The notes under the pieces are model-generated. The model had not been told where the DNA came from, did not search any database, and saw only the letters and a program-made list of their open reading frames with translations. Made by a program: the position numbers and the translations under genes. DNA of 64,000 bases from Ewingella americana (GTDB lineage Bacteria > Pseudomonadota > Gammaproteobacteria > Enterobacterales > Enterobacteriaceae), in contig NZ_RCZD01000005.1 in assembly GCF_006438725.1 (NCBI RefSeq), positions 1 through 64,000 on the forward strand, given 5' to 3'. Positions 43,532-56,060 of this stretch are shown here, piece by piece (positions within the stretch are counted from its first letter, which is position 1; every line of letters starts with the position of its first letter).

Positions 43532-44512
43532 TTACACCCGTACTTTTACCAGTGTCCGGCCAGTGACCGTATTCGCCATGATTCCGGCAGCGGTTTCAGG
43601 CACTTGCTCCAGGCTGATTTCCGTGGCTGCATTCTGATAGAACGCAGCCGGTAAGGTTTGCGCCAGGCGTTCCCACGCCTCCATACGCCGGTGCAGCGGA
43701 CACATCACGGAGTCAACGCCCTGCAGACGCACGTTGCGCAGAATAAACGGCATCACCGTCGTCGGTAGCTGATAACCCCCTGCCAGGCCGCAGGCCGCAA
43801 CGGTACCGCCATACACCGTTTGCGACAGCAGCGTCGCCAGCGTTTGGTCACCTACGGTATCGATAGCACCGGCCCATAGCTGTTTATCCAGGGCGCGCCC
43901 CTCTTTATTGAACTCCTCACGGGTCAACACCCGTTTGGCGCCGAGTTTGGTCAGGTAGTCGGTATTACTGGCGCGTCCGCTGATGGCGACGACGTTGTAG
44001 CCCAGTGTCGCCAGCAGAGTAACCGCTGTGCTGCCCACGCCGCCACTGGCACCGCTGACAATGACATCGCCGCTGTCTTGCAGCACGCCGCCTTCTTCCA
44101 ACGCCATTACGCAGAGCATGGCGGTAAGACCGGCCGTGCCGATAATCATCGCATGGCGGGCGTCGAGTCCTTCAGGTAGCGGAACCAGCCAGTCGCCTTT
44201 GACGCGAGCCTGTTCTGCCAGACCGCCCCAATGGGTTTCACCCACGCCCCAACCGGTAAGCACCACCTGTTGGCCCACACTGTAGCGTTTGTCCTGACTG
44301 CTGCTGATGCGCCCGGCGAAATCTATCCCCGGAACCATCGGAAAATGACGGATAATTTTACCCGTCCCGGTGATCGCCATCGCGTCTTTATAATTCAGAC
44401 TGGACCAGTCAACATCAATGACAACGTTACCTTCTGGCAGCTGTTCGGCGCTAATCTGGCCGATGGAAGACAGGGTTTTACCGTCGTTTTGCTCTAACAA
44501 AAGTGCTCGCAT
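43532..44512 (-). CDS. acuI: Acrylyl-CoA reductase AcuI (YhdH)
   Basis: NADPH-dependent enzyme of the medium-chain dehydrogenase family that reduces toxic acryloyl-CoA to propionyl-CoA. It has 326 residues (E. coli YhdH has 324). Visible are LNYKDAMAITGTGKI and PMVPGIDFAG near the N-terminus, and the cofactor loop SGASGGVGSTAV around residue 155. ATG 44512 (MRALLLEQ) is supported by TGGAGATCGGTA; the longer frame adds 42 unlikely residues. It is divergent from csrD, as in E. coli. Confidence 0.95.
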   Translation of the reverse strand: MRALLLEQNDGKTLSSIGQISAEQLPEGNVVIDVDWSSLNYKDAMAITGTGKIIRHFPMVPGIDFAGRISSSQDKRYSVGQQVVLTGWGVGETHWGGLAEQARVKGDWLVPLPEGLDARHAMIIGTAGLTAMLCVMALEEGGVLQDSGDVIVSGASGGVGSTAVTLLATLGYNVVAISGRASNTDYLTKLGAKRVLTREEFNKEGRALDKQLWAGAIDTVGDQTLATLLSQTVYGGTVAACGLAGGYQLPTTVMPFILRNVRLQGVDSVMCPLHRRMEAWERLAQTLPAAFYQNAATEISLEQVPETAAGIMANTVTGRTLVKVRV

Positions 44513-44772
44513 TACCGATCTCCATAAGAATTCTGAATTGATTGATAATTCAGTTGCTATGCTATGAATATAACCCAACTTACACCTCATGGGCTGACGT
44601 GAGACAACTATGGTGCAGGTGAGCAGAACCTTATTCACAAATTCGCATAAAACCTTACCGGCATTGCGGTGCTTCTGTTTTATAGTGGCGGCGTTTTAAT
44701 GGCGGTCTGTGATGAAAGGCTTTTGCCGGGGATTGTCTCATTCATTTCCACAGTAACGGGTAAGGCACAGGG

Positions 44773-46710
44773 ATGCGATTTACTAACAGACTGGCGGCGC
44801 TGATTTCCATGTTGGTTGCACTGGCAATGTTGTTGATGTTGCTGGGTGTGACTTTCAGTTTTGTCTATTTAAACAAGCAAAATACCGAACAACATTTACG
44901 CGCACTGGCAACCACCTACGATCAATCTCTTCTTTCGCAATCCCCTCAGCAACCGGAACGCTGGATGCCAATGGCGATGCGTATGCTCGATATCTCCGAA
45001 GTCACTATTCTTGAGCACCAAAGCACGGTGTTTTCTTACCGCGAGACTCCCGATCTGCACAGCGCCTGGGAAAGCAGTTATCCCGATTACGTCACCATGA
45101 CCCTCCCTCTGATGCAACATCCATCGATGTCGATGCGCGTGGTCTATGTGGATCCTATCGGGACCTATACCCGTTCGCTGCGCTCTACTTTTACCATCAG
45201 CATGGCCATTGTGTTGATGATCATCGCGGTATTGCTCAGTTTTCGCTGGCTGCGTGCTGAAACCGCCGGGCTGGAAAAGCTGGAAGACCGCGCTTCACGA
45301 ATTTTGCGCGGTGAGCGTGAGAACCTGACGCGGGGCGATATCAACGAGTGGCCGCCTTTTGCCAGCAGCGCGATTGATCTCCTGCTGGCCGATCTCAGCG
45401 AAGCCCGAGAACAGCGTAGCCGCGTAGATACCCTGATCCGCGCGTTCGCCCAGCAGGATTCCCAGACCGGGCTGAGCAACCGGCTCTTTTTTGATAATCA
45501 GTTGGCGACGCAGTTGGAAGAGGGGGGGGCTCACGGTATTGTCATGCTGCTGCGCCTGCCGGACTTCGACACGCTGCGTGACACACACGGCCAGCGACAC
45601 GTTGACGAGTTACGCTCGGCGATGGTCAATCTGCTCTCTACTTTTGTCATGCGTTATTCTGATGCCCTGCTGGCCCGCTATTTCCACAGTGATTTCGCCG
45701 TGTTGCTCCCTCACCGCACCCTGAAAGAGGCTGAAGTGATGGCAGCGCAGCTCGTCAATGCGCTCGGCGCACTGCCAACGTCAAATAATATCGATCGCGA
45801 TGCGCTGCTTTATATGGGTATCAGTGCCTACCGTTTTGGTCAGCGGCCAGAAGAAGTCATGGATTATGCCGAGCAGGCAACCCGCAATGCGGCGTTCCAG
45901 GGCAGTAACAGCTGGCTGATCTACGACAGAAAAGTGCCTGAAAAAGGGCGCGGCAGTGTGAAGTGGCGCACCTTGCTGGAAAACACCTTGGCACGCGGCG
46001 GGCCTCGCCTGTACCAGAAACCGGCCTTCACGACGGCGCGCAAACTGGACCACCGTGAAGTGCAGCGGCGCGTATTTGATGGCGAACACGAACTGCTTGC
46101 GGCGGAGTTTATTCCGCTGGTGGTGCAGTTTGGCATGTCTCAAAGTTATGATCGGCGGATGCTTTCTCAGATTATTCCGTTACTGAGCCGCTGGCCGGAC
46201 GAAACGTTGGCATTTCACCTGACGGTTGATTCATTATTGCAGCGCTCTTTTATCCGCTGGTTGCGTGATACGCTGATGCAGTGTCAAAAAGCACAGCGTC
46301 ATCGGATTTTGATTGAACTTGCAGAGGCCGATCTCTGTCAACATACTGACCGCCTGCGCCCTGCGGTACGTTTGTTGCAGGGAATGGGGTGCCGTCTGGC
46401 CGTTTCTCAGGCCGGATTGACCGTGGTCAGTACTTCTTATCTCAAAACGTTCCCAGTAGAACGGGTCAAACTCCACCCTGGGTTGGTGCGCGATATTGAT
46501 AAGAGGATTGAAAATCAACTGTTTGTGCAAAGTCTGATCAGCGCGTGTGAGGGAACACAAGCAAGAGTATTTGCCTCGGGTGTCCGCACCAAAGAAGAGT
46601 GGGCAATGCTGGTTGAAAAGGGCATTCACGGTGGCCAAGGTGATTTTTTTGCCGTCCCGCAAGCCGTCGATCCCGTCAGCAAAAAATATTCACACAACGG
46701 TGATGTTTAA
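44773..46710 (+). CDS. csrD: CsrD, regulator of CsrB/CsrC RNA decay
   Basis: Membrane protein of 645 residues that directs RNase E to the small RNAs CsrB and CsrC and so affects CsrA activity. It has two N-terminal membrane segments around a periplasmic domain (residues ~10-155), then GGDEF-like and EAL-like domains. Both are degenerate: HSDF stands where GGDEF is expected and AAEFIPLV where EAL is expected, so it should neither make nor break cyclic di-GMP, as known for E. coli CsrD. Located upstream of mreB, as in E. coli. Confidence 0.96.
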   Translation: MRFTNRLAALISMLVALAMLLMLLGVTFSFVYLNKQNTEQHLRALATTYDQSLLSQSPQQPERWMPMAMRMLDISEVTILEHQSTVFSYRETPDLHSAWESSYPDYVTMTLPLMQHPSMSMRVVYVDPIGTYTRSLRSTFTISMAIVLMIIAVLLSFRWLRAETAGLEKLEDRASRILRGERENLTRGDINEWPPFASSAIDLLLADLSEAREQRSRVDTLIRAFAQQDSQTGLSNRLFFDNQLATQLEEGGAHGIVMLLRLPDFDTLRDTHGQRHVDELRSAMVNLLSTFVMRYSDALLARYFHSDFAVLLPHRTLKEAEVMAAQLVNALGALPTSNNIDRDALLYMGISAYRFGQRPEEVMDYAEQATRNAAFQGSNSWLIYDRKVPEKGRGSVKWRTLLENTLARGGPRLYQKPAFTTARKLDHREVQRRVFDGEHELLAAEFIPLVVQFGMSQSYDRRMLSQIIPLLSRWPDETLAFHLTVDSLLQRSFIRWLRDTLMQCQKAQRHRILIELAEADLCQHTDRLRPAVRLLQGMGCRLAVSQAGLTVVSTSYLKTFPVERVKLHPGLVRDIDKRIENQLFVQSLISACEGTQARVFASGVRTKEEWAMLVEKGIHGGQGDFFAVPQAVDPVSKKYSHNGDV

Positions 46711-48124
<1,414 letters not shown>

Positions 48125-48140
48125 TCTGAGCGAAGTGTTT

Positions 48141-48179
48141 AGAGTTTCAGCGAAGTTCGCTTTCGCAAAGACTCTTTTT
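48141..48179 (+). terminator. Attenuator-like hairpin between mreB and mreC
   Basis: AGAGT at 48141-48145 pairs with ACTCT at 48171-48175, enclosing GCGAAGTTCGC, and is followed by TTTTT. A weak terminator here would make mreB expression exceed that of mreCD, as expected for a filament protein versus its membrane partners. Confidence 0.5.
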
Positions 48180-48414
48180 AGCGAAGGCTCTTTTAGCGAA
48201 AAATAGTCTTGCCCGCAAAGGTGGCTGTCTGTCTGGTGAAACCTGCTGCGTTAAAGTATGCAGTGTCAAATTGGAGTCGAGCGCTAAACTGCCCGAATGA
48301 GCAATTATTCGGGCAGAGCGTGCACGATCCCATTCGCTTGCTGCTTTTCCTGTCAGGGTTGTCTTTCACTTCGATTGGCTGAAACCTTTTGTTGCCGAGG
48401 AACTCGCATATTTT

Positions 48415-49422
48415 ATGAAGCCGATTTTTAGCAGGGGGCCATCCCTGCAGCTGCGACTTTTTTTGGCTATTCTTACGGCCATTGTCCTGATTTTTGCCGA
48501 CAGTAAAATAGGTACGTTCGTTAAGATCCGTACTTATATGGACACTGCCGTCAGCCCTTTCTATTTTTTGTCGAATGCGCCGCGTGAATTCCTGGATCAG
48601 GTCTCCACGACGTTCGCGACCCGCCAGTCCCTTGAACTCGAAAACCGCGCATTGCGTCAGGAATTGCTCCTTAAAAACAGCGATCTGCTGCTGCTTGGTC
48701 AATTCAAACAGGAAAATGCCCGGCTACGTGAACTGCTGGGTTCACCATTGCGTCAGGACGAGCACAAAATGGTGGCGCAGGTACTGTCGACCAGCAATGA
48801 CCCGTATAGCGACCAGGTCGTTATCGATCAGGGCAGCAAAAACGGCGTCTATGTCGGCCAGCCAGTGATCAGTGACAAAGGTGTGGTTGGGCAAGTGGTT
48901 GCCGTCGGTGCTCTGACCAGCCGCGTATTACTGATTTGCGACGCCTCGCATGCCTTGCCGATTCAGGTATTACGTAATGACATCCGCGTCATTGCCGCCG
49001 GGAGCGGTTGTACCGACGATCTCCAGCTGGAACATTTACCAAGCAATACGGATATTCGCGTAGGTGACGTACTGGTGACCTCCGGCCTGGGCGGACGCTT
49101 CCCTGAAGGATATCCGGTTGCCGTGGTCTCCTCGGTGAAAGTCGATAATCAGCGTGCATACACGGTGATTCAGGCGCGGCCTACTGCGGGTCTGCAGCGC
49201 TTGCGCTATTTGTTACTGCTGTGGGGTTCGGATCGCAACGGGGATAAACCGCTGCCTCCTGAAGAAGTCCACCGTGTTGCCAATGAGCGTCTGATGCAAA
49301 TGATGCCACAGGTCCTGCCACCTCCGGGTGACATGGGCCCTCCGGCGCCGGTTCCACAACCGGCAACAGGGACAGTTACCACTCCGGCATCGCCAAAACC
49401 TGCCACCCGGGGCACGCAATGA
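48415..49422 (+). CDS. mreC: Rod-shape protein MreC
   Basis: Bitopic inner-membrane protein that links MreB to the periplasmic wall-synthesis enzymes PBP2 and RodA. It has 335 residues: a short cytoplasmic N-terminus, one membrane segment ([16 protein letters not shown]), a coiled coil around residues 65-110 ([20 protein letters not shown]), then a beta-rich domain. The C-terminal ~40 residues are Pro/Thr/Gly-rich. It is shorter than E. coli MreC (367). Its stop overlaps the mreD start (ATGA). Confidence 0.96.
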   Translation: MKPIFSRGPSLQLRLFLAILTAIVLIFADSKIGTFVKIRTYMDTAVSPFYFLSNAPREFLDQVSTTFATRQSLELENRALRQELLLKNSDLLLLGQFKQENARLRELLGSPLRQDEHKMVAQVLSTSNDPYSDQVVIDQGSKNGVYVGQPVISDKGVVGQVVAVGALTSRVLLICDASHALPIQVLRNDIRVIAAGSGCTDDLQLEHLPSNTDIRVGDVLVTSGLGGRFPEGYPVAVVSSVKVDNQRAYTVIQARPTAGLQRLRYLLLLWGSDRNGDKPLPPEEVHRVANERLMQMMPQVLPPPGDMGPPAPVPQPATGTVTTPASPKPATRGTQ

Positions 49423-49907
49423 ATCGCTACCGGAGCCACGGACGCTGGATAATTTGGCTATCCTTTTTGATAGCCATGTTATTGCAGGTCATGCCGTGGC
49501 CCGATGAAATTTACATGTTCCGGCCATCGTGGTTGATGCTGATCCTGATTTACTGGGTCATGGCACTGCCGCATCGGGTTAACGTAGGTTCCGGTTTTAT
49601 CGTTGGGTTCGTGATGGATTTGGTCCTCGGTTCCACGCTGGGTGTTCGCGCCCTGGCGCTGGCAATGACGGCCTATTTGGTGGCGTTCAAATTCCAGCTG
49701 TTTCGCAATATGGCACTTTGGCAGCAGGCATTGATTGTCATGCTGCTATCGCTGGCCGTGGATGTGATGGTTTTCTGGGCCGAGTTTTTGGTGGTTAACG
49801 TCTCGTTCCGCCCTGAGGTTTTCTGGAATAGTGTGGTGGACGGTATTCTGTGGCCATGGCTGTTCCTGCTGATGCGTAAAATTCGCCGTCAGTTCGCTGT
49901 TCAATGA
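49419..49907 (+). CDS. mreD: Rod-shape protein MreD
   Basis: Inner-membrane protein of 162 residues with about five hydrophobic segments (for example [19 protein letters not shown] and [19 protein letters not shown]). It is the third member of the rod complex with MreB and MreC, and has the same length as E. coli MreD. It overlaps mreC by four bases and is followed 7 bp later by yhdE. Confidence 0.96.
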   Translation: MNRYRSHGRWIIWLSFLIAMLLQVMPWPDEIYMFRPSWLMLILIYWVMALPHRVNVGSGFIVGFVMDLVLGSTLGVRALALAMTAYLVAFKFQLFRNMALWQQALIVMLLSLAVDVMVFWAEFLVVNVSFRPEVFWNSVVDGILWPWLFLLMRKIRRQFAVQ

Positions 49908-49914
49908 GGAAATA

Positions 49915-50508
49915 ATGACCGCACTTTATCTGGCTTCCGGTTCTCCACGCCGTCGTGAATTACTTGCTGTTCTTGAATACGCATTTGAGCGTCTGGTTAC
50001 CGATGTGACGGAAGAACAACAGCCGGATGAAGCACCGGCCGACTATGTGGTTCGGCTCGCCTGTGATAAAGCGCTGGCCGGGGTGAACGTTGCCCCGCAG
50101 GATCTTCCGGTGCTCGGTGCGGACACAATTGTGGTCCTCGATGGTAACGTGCTGGAGAAGCCGCGCGATGAAACGCATGCGGCTCAAATGCTTGCCGCGC
50201 TTTCGGGTCGTCAGCATCAGGTGATGACCGCTGTGGCGCTTGCTGACCGAAATACATATCGCAGTACGCTGGTTGTGACTGATGTCACCTTCCGTTCACT
50301 ATCCGCGGAGGATATTCAGCACTATATTCTGAGCGGAGAGCCCATGGATAAAGCGGGCGCATACGGTATTCAGGGAAAGGGCGGTTGTTTCGTCCGTGAA
50401 ATTCGCGGCAGTTACTACGCAGTCATGGGGCTTCCTCTGGTGGAGACTCAGGAGCTGTACGGTGACTTTGTTGCATTACGCGAGCTTAGGAGAAAGCATG
50501 ACAGCTGA
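49915..50508 (+). CDS. yhdE: Maf-family nucleotide pyrophosphatase YhdE
   Basis: House-cleaning enzyme that hydrolyses dTTP, UTP and modified pyrimidine triphosphates to monophosphates. It has 197 residues, with the Maf signature [14 protein letters not shown] at the N-terminus and [12 protein letters not shown] around residue 65, whose Asp is catalytic. Its last 11 bases overlap the rng start, so the two are translationally coupled. Part of the mreBCD-yhdE-rng cluster. Confidence 0.95.
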   Translation: MTALYLASGSPRRRELLAVLEYAFERLVTDVTEEQQPDEAPADYVVRLACDKALAGVNVAPQDLPVLGADTIVVLDGNVLEKPRDETHAAQMLAALSGRQHQVMTAVALADRNTYRSTLVVTDVTFRSLSAEDIQHYILSGEPMDKAGAYGIQGKGGCFVREIRGSYYAVMGLPLVETQELYGDFVALRELRRKHDS

Positions 50509-51967
50509 ATTACTGGTCAATGTCACCCCGTCGGAAACCCGCGTGGCTTACATTGACGGTGGTATTTTGCAAGAGATCCACATTGAGCGTGAAGCCAAGC
50601 GCGGTATAGCAGGCAATATTTACAAAGGGCGCGTGAGCCGGGTTCTTCCGGGCATGCAGGCGGCCTTTGTAGATATTGGCTTAGAAAAAGCCGCTTTTTT
50701 ACACGCATCGGACATCATGCCGCACACCGAGTGTGTGGCTCGTGATGAGCAGAAAAACTTCAACGTGCGTGACATCGCAGAGCTGGTGCATCAAGGCCAG
50801 GACCTGATGGTGCAGGTGGTGAAAGACCCGCTCGGCACCAAGGGAGCGCGTCTGACCACAGACATCACGTTGCCCTCGCGTTATCTGGTCTTTATGCCGG
50901 GTGCGTCACACGTGGGTGTTTCTCAGCGTATTGAAAGTGAAGCCGAACGCGATCGCCTGAAAAAGGTCGTGTCGGAATATTGTGATGAGCACGGTGGCTA
51001 TATTATCCGCACCGCCGCTGAAGGGGTTGGCGAAGAAGAACTTAAACAAGATGCCGCCTTCCTCAAGCGTTTGTGGACCAAAGTGATGGAGCGCAAACGC
51101 CGCAATAAAACCAAATATAAACTGTATGGTGAACTGGCGCTGGCACATCGCGTACTGCGTGATTTTGCCGGTGAGGCGCTGGACCGGATCCGCGTCGATT
51201 CGCGTCTGACCTATGAGTTACTGGTGGAATTCACCAGCGAATACATTCCTGAAATGACCGCCAAGCTCGAACACTACAGCGGTAAGCAGCCTATTTTTGA
51301 CCTGTTTGACGTTGAGAACGAAATCCAGAGAGCACTGGAGCGTAAAGTCGAACTCAAGTCAGGCGGTTACCTGATTATTGATCAGACCGAAGCCATGACC
51401 ACCGTGGACATCAATACCGGTGCGTTTGTCGGTCATCGCAACCTCGAAGAGACCATCTTCAATACCAACACCGAAGCCACTCAGGCCATTGCACGCCAAC
51501 TGCGTTTGCGCAACCTCGGCGGCATTATCATCATCGACTTCATTGATATGTCTAATGAAGACCACCGCCGCCGCGTACTGCATTCACTTGAACAAGCGCT
51601 GTCGAAAGACCGCGTAAAAACCGGTATCCACGGTTTCTCGGCGCTGGGTCTGGTCGAAATGACGCGTAAACGCACCCGCGAAAGTGTCGAGCATGTGTTG
51701 TGCAGTGATTGCCCGACCTGTCACGGCCGTGGCACGGTGAAAACGGTTGAAACCGTCTGCTATGAAATCCTGCGTGAAATTGTGCGGGTTCATCACGCCT
51801 ATGATTCAGACCGTTTCCTGGTTTATGCCTCTGCTGCCGTCGGCGAAGCGCTGAAAAGTGAAGAGTCGCATGCGCTGGCTGAAGTGGAAATCTTTGTCGG
51901 TAAACAGGTCAAAGTTCAGGTTGAGCCGTTGTATAACCAGGAACAATTTGACGTCGTCATGATGTAA
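50498..51967 (+). CDS. rng: Ribonuclease G
   Basis: Endonuclease that matures the 5' end of 16S rRNA and cleaves some mRNAs. It has 489 residues, as in E. coli. An S1-type RNA-binding domain fills residues ~35-125 ([20 protein letters not shown]). Catalytic Mg-binding Asp residues are in [11 protein letters not shown] and IIIIDFIDM, and the Zn-link cysteines are in [14 protein letters not shown] 50498 follows TTAGGAGAAAGC; a longer frame from 50396 lies inside yhdE and is rejected. Confidence 0.97.
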   Translation: MTAELLVNVTPSETRVAYIDGGILQEIHIEREAKRGIAGNIYKGRVSRVLPGMQAAFVDIGLEKAAFLHASDIMPHTECVARDEQKNFNVRDIAELVHQGQDLMVQVVKDPLGTKGARLTTDITLPSRYLVFMPGASHVGVSQRIESEAERDRLKKVVSEYCDEHGGYIIRTAAEGVGEEELKQDAAFLKRLWTKVMERKRRNKTKYKLYGELALAHRVLRDFAGEALDRIRVDSRLTYELLVEFTSEYIPEMTAKLEHYSGKQPIFDLFDVENEIQRALERKVELKSGGYLIIDQTEAMTTVDINTGAFVGHRNLEETIFNTNTEATQAIARQLRLRNLGGIIIIDFIDMSNEDHRRRVLHSLEQALSKDRVKTGIHGFSALGLVEMTRKRTRESVEHVLCSDCPTCHGRGTVKTVETVCYEILREIVRVHHAYDSDRFLVYASAAVGEALKSEESHALAEVEIFVGKQVKVQVEPLYNQEQFDVVMM

Positions 51968-52073
51968 ATCCGTAGCGGCTTCATGGGTCTGGCATGAGGC
52001 AGTGGCGGGAGTAATTTCCATTGCAGTCTGAGCCGGTGAAGCACCGCGCAGAATGGAAGACAAGGAGAGGTGT

Positions 52074-55000
52074 GTGAGGCGATTGCCCGGAATATTGTTA
52101 ACCACGTGCGCAACAATTGTCGTCATTGTGGCGCTGGTGATCAGTGGTTTGCGTCTGGCCTTACCTCAACTCCATCGCTTCCAGGAGCAGTTGGTTGACA
52201 AGGTGCAGTCGATCACTGGTGTACCCATTACCCTCGACCAAATCAGTGGTAACTGGCAAACTTTCGGGCCGACGCTGGAGCTGAAAAAGCTCAGCGTAAC
52301 GCTGCCAGACTCGTCGGTAAAAGTGGAACGTGTCACGCTGGCGCTCGATGTGTGGCAGTCATTGCTGCATATGCGCTGGCAGTTCCGCGATCTGACATTC
52401 TATAACCTTGATTTAGATACTAACGCCACGCTTGGCGGCAGTGCTAAAGATACCAAGGGATTCGAAGCCAACCGCATCAGTGATATTTTCCTCAAACAGG
52501 TCGACCATTTCGATCTGCGCAATAGCCACATCTCTTTCCTGACACCGTCGGGTTCGCGCGCCGAAATATCTGTTCCCCAGATGACCTGGCTTAACAGTCA
52601 TGACCGTCACCGTGCCGAAGGTCTGGTGAGTCTGTCGAGCTTTACCGGCCAGCACGGCGTCGTGCAGTTACGTATGGATCTCAACGACAATAATGGCCTG
52701 CTCAACGACGGCAAGATCTACCTTCAGGCCGATGATATCGACATGAAACCCTGGTTTAGCCGCTGGTTACGCAGCAACACCGGGCTGGAAAGTGCTGATT
52801 TCAGCCTTGCGGCCTGGCTGACGGTGCGCAATGGCGATATCTATGCCGGTGATGTCTGGGTGAAAAATGGCGCAGCGACCTGGACAAGCGGTGGCCAAGG
52901 GCACCGGCTGGATGTGGAAAATCTGACGCTGCACGGCAGCCGGCAGGGTAATGGCTGGCAGGTGGATGCCCAGCAACTTAATCTGAAAACTGACGGGCAG
53001 GCGTGGCCAAAAGGCAGCCTGAGCGCATTGTATCTGCCAGAAAACAGCGGGTTCCTCGGGCAGTCACCGGGGGATGAGTTACGCCTGCGCGGCACGCAAC
53101 TTCAGCTTGAGCGCCTTGGACCGATCATTCCGACCTTTTCATTCCTTACGCCGGAGCTGCTTGAACGCTGGCAGGATCTGCAACCCAAAGGGACGATCGA
53201 TGCGCTGGCTCTCGATATTCCGCTCAAACAGCCCGACCACACCCGTTTTGATGCCAGATGGCACGATGTCACCTGGCAGCGCTGGGAATTGCTGCCGGGC
53301 ATCAATCATTTCAGCGGAGCACTGAAAGGCAGCGTCCAGCGTGGCCAACTGACTGTAAATTTGCAAGACAGCACACTGCCGTATGGCGAAATGTTCCGTG
53401 CGCCGCTCGAGGTTAGCTCCGCACAAGGGACGTTCGACTGGAGCAATGACAAAGACGGATGGGGTTTGTGGGCCAAAGGTGTGGACGTGAAAGCTAATGC
53501 GCTGTGGGCACATGGCGACTTCCACTATGACAGTCCGGCCAACGGCCAGCCATGGCTGAACATTCTGGCGGGCATTCGCCTGTACGATGCCGGGCAGGCC
53601 TGGCGCTACTTCCCTGAAACCCTGATGGGCAAACATCTGGTGGATTACCTCTCCGGTGCGATTCAGGGCGGGCAGGTGGATAACGCGACGCTCACCTTTA
53701 ACGGTAATCCACAGGATTTTCCGTTCAAAAATAACCAAGGCCAGTTCCAGGTTTGGGTGCCGTTGCGTCATTCGACCTTCCAGTTCCAGCCAGAATGGCC
53801 GGCGCTGACTAATCTGGATATTGATCTCGACTTTCTCAATGACGGTCTGTTCATGAAAGCGGCCAATACCAAACTGGGTAATGTGGATGGCAACAACATC
53901 GTCGCCAATATCCCTGACTATCTTAAAGAAAAACTGTTCATTGATTCGGAGATCAAAGGGACGGGCAAAGACATTGGGGCCTACTTTATGGATACCCCGC
54001 TGAAAGATTCTCTGGGGGCTGCCTTGGCAGACTTGCAGATCAGCGGTGATGTCAGTGGTCCCTTACATTTGGATATTCCGCTCAATGGTGAAATGACTCG
54101 CGCATCGGGCGGCGTCAGCCTCAACAATAACAGCCTGTTTATCAAACCGCTGAACAGCACCATTGAACACCTTAGCGGCCAGTTCAGTTATGACAACGGC
54201 AACTTGCAAAGCACTCAGCTCACCGGCAACTGGTTCGGTCAGCCACTCAATGTGCAGTTCAGCACCCACGAACTGAAGGATGACTACACCATTAATGTCG
54301 GGCTAGATGGCGACTGGCAACTGGCGAAAATCACCGGTATGCCTGCCGCTGCCGCCAGCAAAATCAGTGGTAGTGCTCCATGGAAAGGCACGGTCGATGT
54401 CTCTTTACCGCACAAAGGCGAGCCAAATTACAGCGTAGCAATCAATACCGACCTGAAGAGTGTGAGCAGTGACTTACCCAGCCCGCTGGATAAAAAACCG
54501 GGTCACAGTCTGCCGTTCAATGTGAACGTCAAAGGTGACCTGAAAAGCTTCGATCTCACCGGGGTACTGGGCGGTAAAGACCGTTTTAACAGCCGCTGGC
54601 TACTGGGCAAACAGTTAAAACTGGATCGTGCGTCCTGGCAGATGGATACACCGAAAACCCCGGCGTTGCCGGAAACCAGCAGCCTGACACTGCATCTGCC
54701 AGCGCTCGATGGTGGAAGCTGGATGTCCTTGCTGTTGGCAGACAGCCCCCCGGCCAGCAAGACTGGCAGTAACAGCAAAGGCTCCAGCAAGGAGAGCATG
54801 ACGGCGTTCAGTTTCCCGCATGAGATCACGCTGACCACCCCTCAGTTGACGCTGGGTGGACAGGTATGGAATGACTTGTTGTTACGCTCCACGCAGACCG
54901 ACAGTGGTATGAGTGTGATGGCGAAAGGCAAAGAGATCGACGGGACGCTGATGATGAGTGAGCGCGGCCCCTGGAAAGCCGATTTACAGTATTTCTATTT

Positions 55001-55910
55001 TAACCCGCAGTGGACCGCGGCCGATGCAGCGAGTGGCGGCAAAGCGTCGCAAAATCCGTTTGCTGATGGCAAAATTTCCTTCTCAAACTGGCCAGCGTTG
55101 CAGATTCGCTGTGAAGCCTGCTGGTTCCTCGGGCAGAGTTTCCGCCGGGTCAATGCTGATCTGACGCCGAGTGGGGATCAACTGACGCTGAGCAATGGCC
55201 TTATCGATACCGGCGTGGCGCGGCTTGATGTGCAGGGTGACTGGAAACAGAACGGCACGGGTGAAAGTACCGGGCTGAAAGGTAAACTGACGGGGAAAGA
55301 TGTGGAAGCCGCCACCTCTTTCTTCGGGGTGACGACACCATTGCGCGGTGCTCCGTTTACTCTCGATTTTGACCTGCACTGGAAATCCATCCCGTGGAAG
55401 CCGGATCTGAAAACGTTGAACGGCACGATGAAAACCGATCTTGGCAAAGGCGAAATAGTGAATCTCGGCGGCGGCCGTGCCGGGCAACTATTGCGTCTGG
55501 TCAGCTTTGACGCCCTGATACGTAAACTCCAGCTGGATTTCAGCGATACCTTCGGCAAAGGGTTCTATTTCGACTCCATCAAATCTACGGCGTGGATTAA
55601 AGATGGCGTCGTCCATACCGATGACCTGCTGGTTGACGGTCTTGCAGCCGATATCGCCATCACAGGCAGTATGGACCTGGTGAACCAGCGTCTGGACATG
55701 GAGGCTGTGATTGCCCCGGAAATCTCTGCGACCGTCGGTGTGGCAACGGCGTTCGTTATCAACCCGATTGTCGGGGCGGCGGTATTTGCGGCCAGTAAAG
55801 TTCTGGCACCGCTGTGGAATAAAATCTCGCTGATCCGCTATCACATCGATGGCACCATCGCAGAACCAAAAATTAATGAGGTTCTGCGCCAGCCAAGACC
55901 TGCAAAGTAA
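52074..55910 (+). CDS. yhdP: AsmA-like envelope protein YhdP
   Basis: Very large inner-membrane-anchored protein (1278 residues) of the AsmA/TamB group that helps move phospholipids to the outer membrane. One N-terminal membrane segment (LPGILLTTCATIVVIVALVI) is followed by long repetitive beta-strand sequence that should form a lipid-carrying groove. The C-terminal region ends with the AsmA-like block SFDALIRKLQLDFSDTFGKG and a short hydrophobic stretch. The GTG start at 52074 (VRRLPG) fits E. coli YhdP and follows AAGGAGAGGTGT; an in-frame ATG lies seven codons upstream. Confidence 0.94.
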   Translation: MRRLPGILLTTCATIVVIVALVISGLRLALPQLHRFQEQLVDKVQSITGVPITLDQISGNWQTFGPTLELKKLSVTLPDSSVKVERVTLALDVWQSLLHMRWQFRDLTFYNLDLDTNATLGGSAKDTKGFEANRISDIFLKQVDHFDLRNSHISFLTPSGSRAEISVPQMTWLNSHDRHRAEGLVSLSSFTGQHGVVQLRMDLNDNNGLLNDGKIYLQADDIDMKPWFSRWLRSNTGLESADFSLAAWLTVRNGDIYAGDVWVKNGAATWTSGGQGHRLDVENLTLHGSRQGNGWQVDAQQLNLKTDGQAWPKGSLSALYLPENSGFLGQSPGDELRLRGTQLQLERLGPIIPTFSFLTPELLERWQDLQPKGTIDALALDIPLKQPDHTRFDARWHDVTWQRWELLPGINHFSGALKGSVQRGQLTVNLQDSTLPYGEMFRAPLEVSSAQGTFDWSNDKDGWGLWAKGVDVKANALWAHGDFHYDSPANGQPWLNILAGIRLYDAGQAWRYFPETLMGKHLVDYLSGAIQGGQVDNATLTFNGNPQDFPFKNNQGQFQVWVPLRHSTFQFQPEWPALTNLDIDLDFLNDGLFMKAANTKLGNVDGNNIVANIPDYLKEKLFIDSEIKGTGKDIGAYFMDTPLKDSLGAALADLQISGDVSGPLHLDIPLNGEMTRASGGVSLNNNSLFIKPLNSTIEHLSGQFSYDNGNLQSTQLTGNWFGQPLNVQFSTHELKDDYTINVGLDGDWQLAKITGMPAAAASKISGSAPWKGTVDVSLPHKGEPNYSVAINTDLKSVSSDLPSPLDKKPGHSLPFNVNVKGDLKSFDLTGVLGGKDRFNSRWLLGKQLKLDRASWQMDTPKTPALPETSSLTLHLPALDGGSWMSLLLADSPPASKTGSNSKGSSKESMTAFSFPHEITLTTPQLTLGGQVWNDLLLRSTQTDSGMSVMAKGKEIDGTLMMSERGPWKADLQYFYFNPQWTAADAASGGKASQNPFADGKISFSNWPALQIRCEACWFLGQSFRRVNADLTPSGDQLTLSNGLIDTGVARLDVQGDWKQNGTGESTGLKGKLTGKDVEAATSFFGVTTPLRGAPFTLDFDLHWKSIPWKPDLKTLNGTMKTDLGKGEIVNLGGGRAGQLLRLVSFDALIRKLQLDFSDTFGKGFYFDSIKSTAWIKDGVVHTDDLLVDGLAADIAITGSMDLVNQRLDMEAVIAPEISATVGVATAFVINPIVGAAVFAASKVLAPLWNKISLIRYHIDGTIAEPKINEVLRQPRPAK

Positions 55911-56060
55911 CCTAACGCACCTGCTGCGCCCTGAGCGCAGCAGGAATCCATGACAGAGCTGTGTTAGGCTGATCAAAACCCGTGTTACGATGGCATTGCC
56001 TGGCCGTGAATGAAAATTCTTCCGGCCGGATCAATTCATCCCAAAGAGAGTGAAGAATCT

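Noticed and set aside
53139-53771. 210-codon minus-strand frame inside yhdP
   Set aside because: It lies wholly within the continuous yhdP reading frame and has no ribosome-binding site or recognisable domain.
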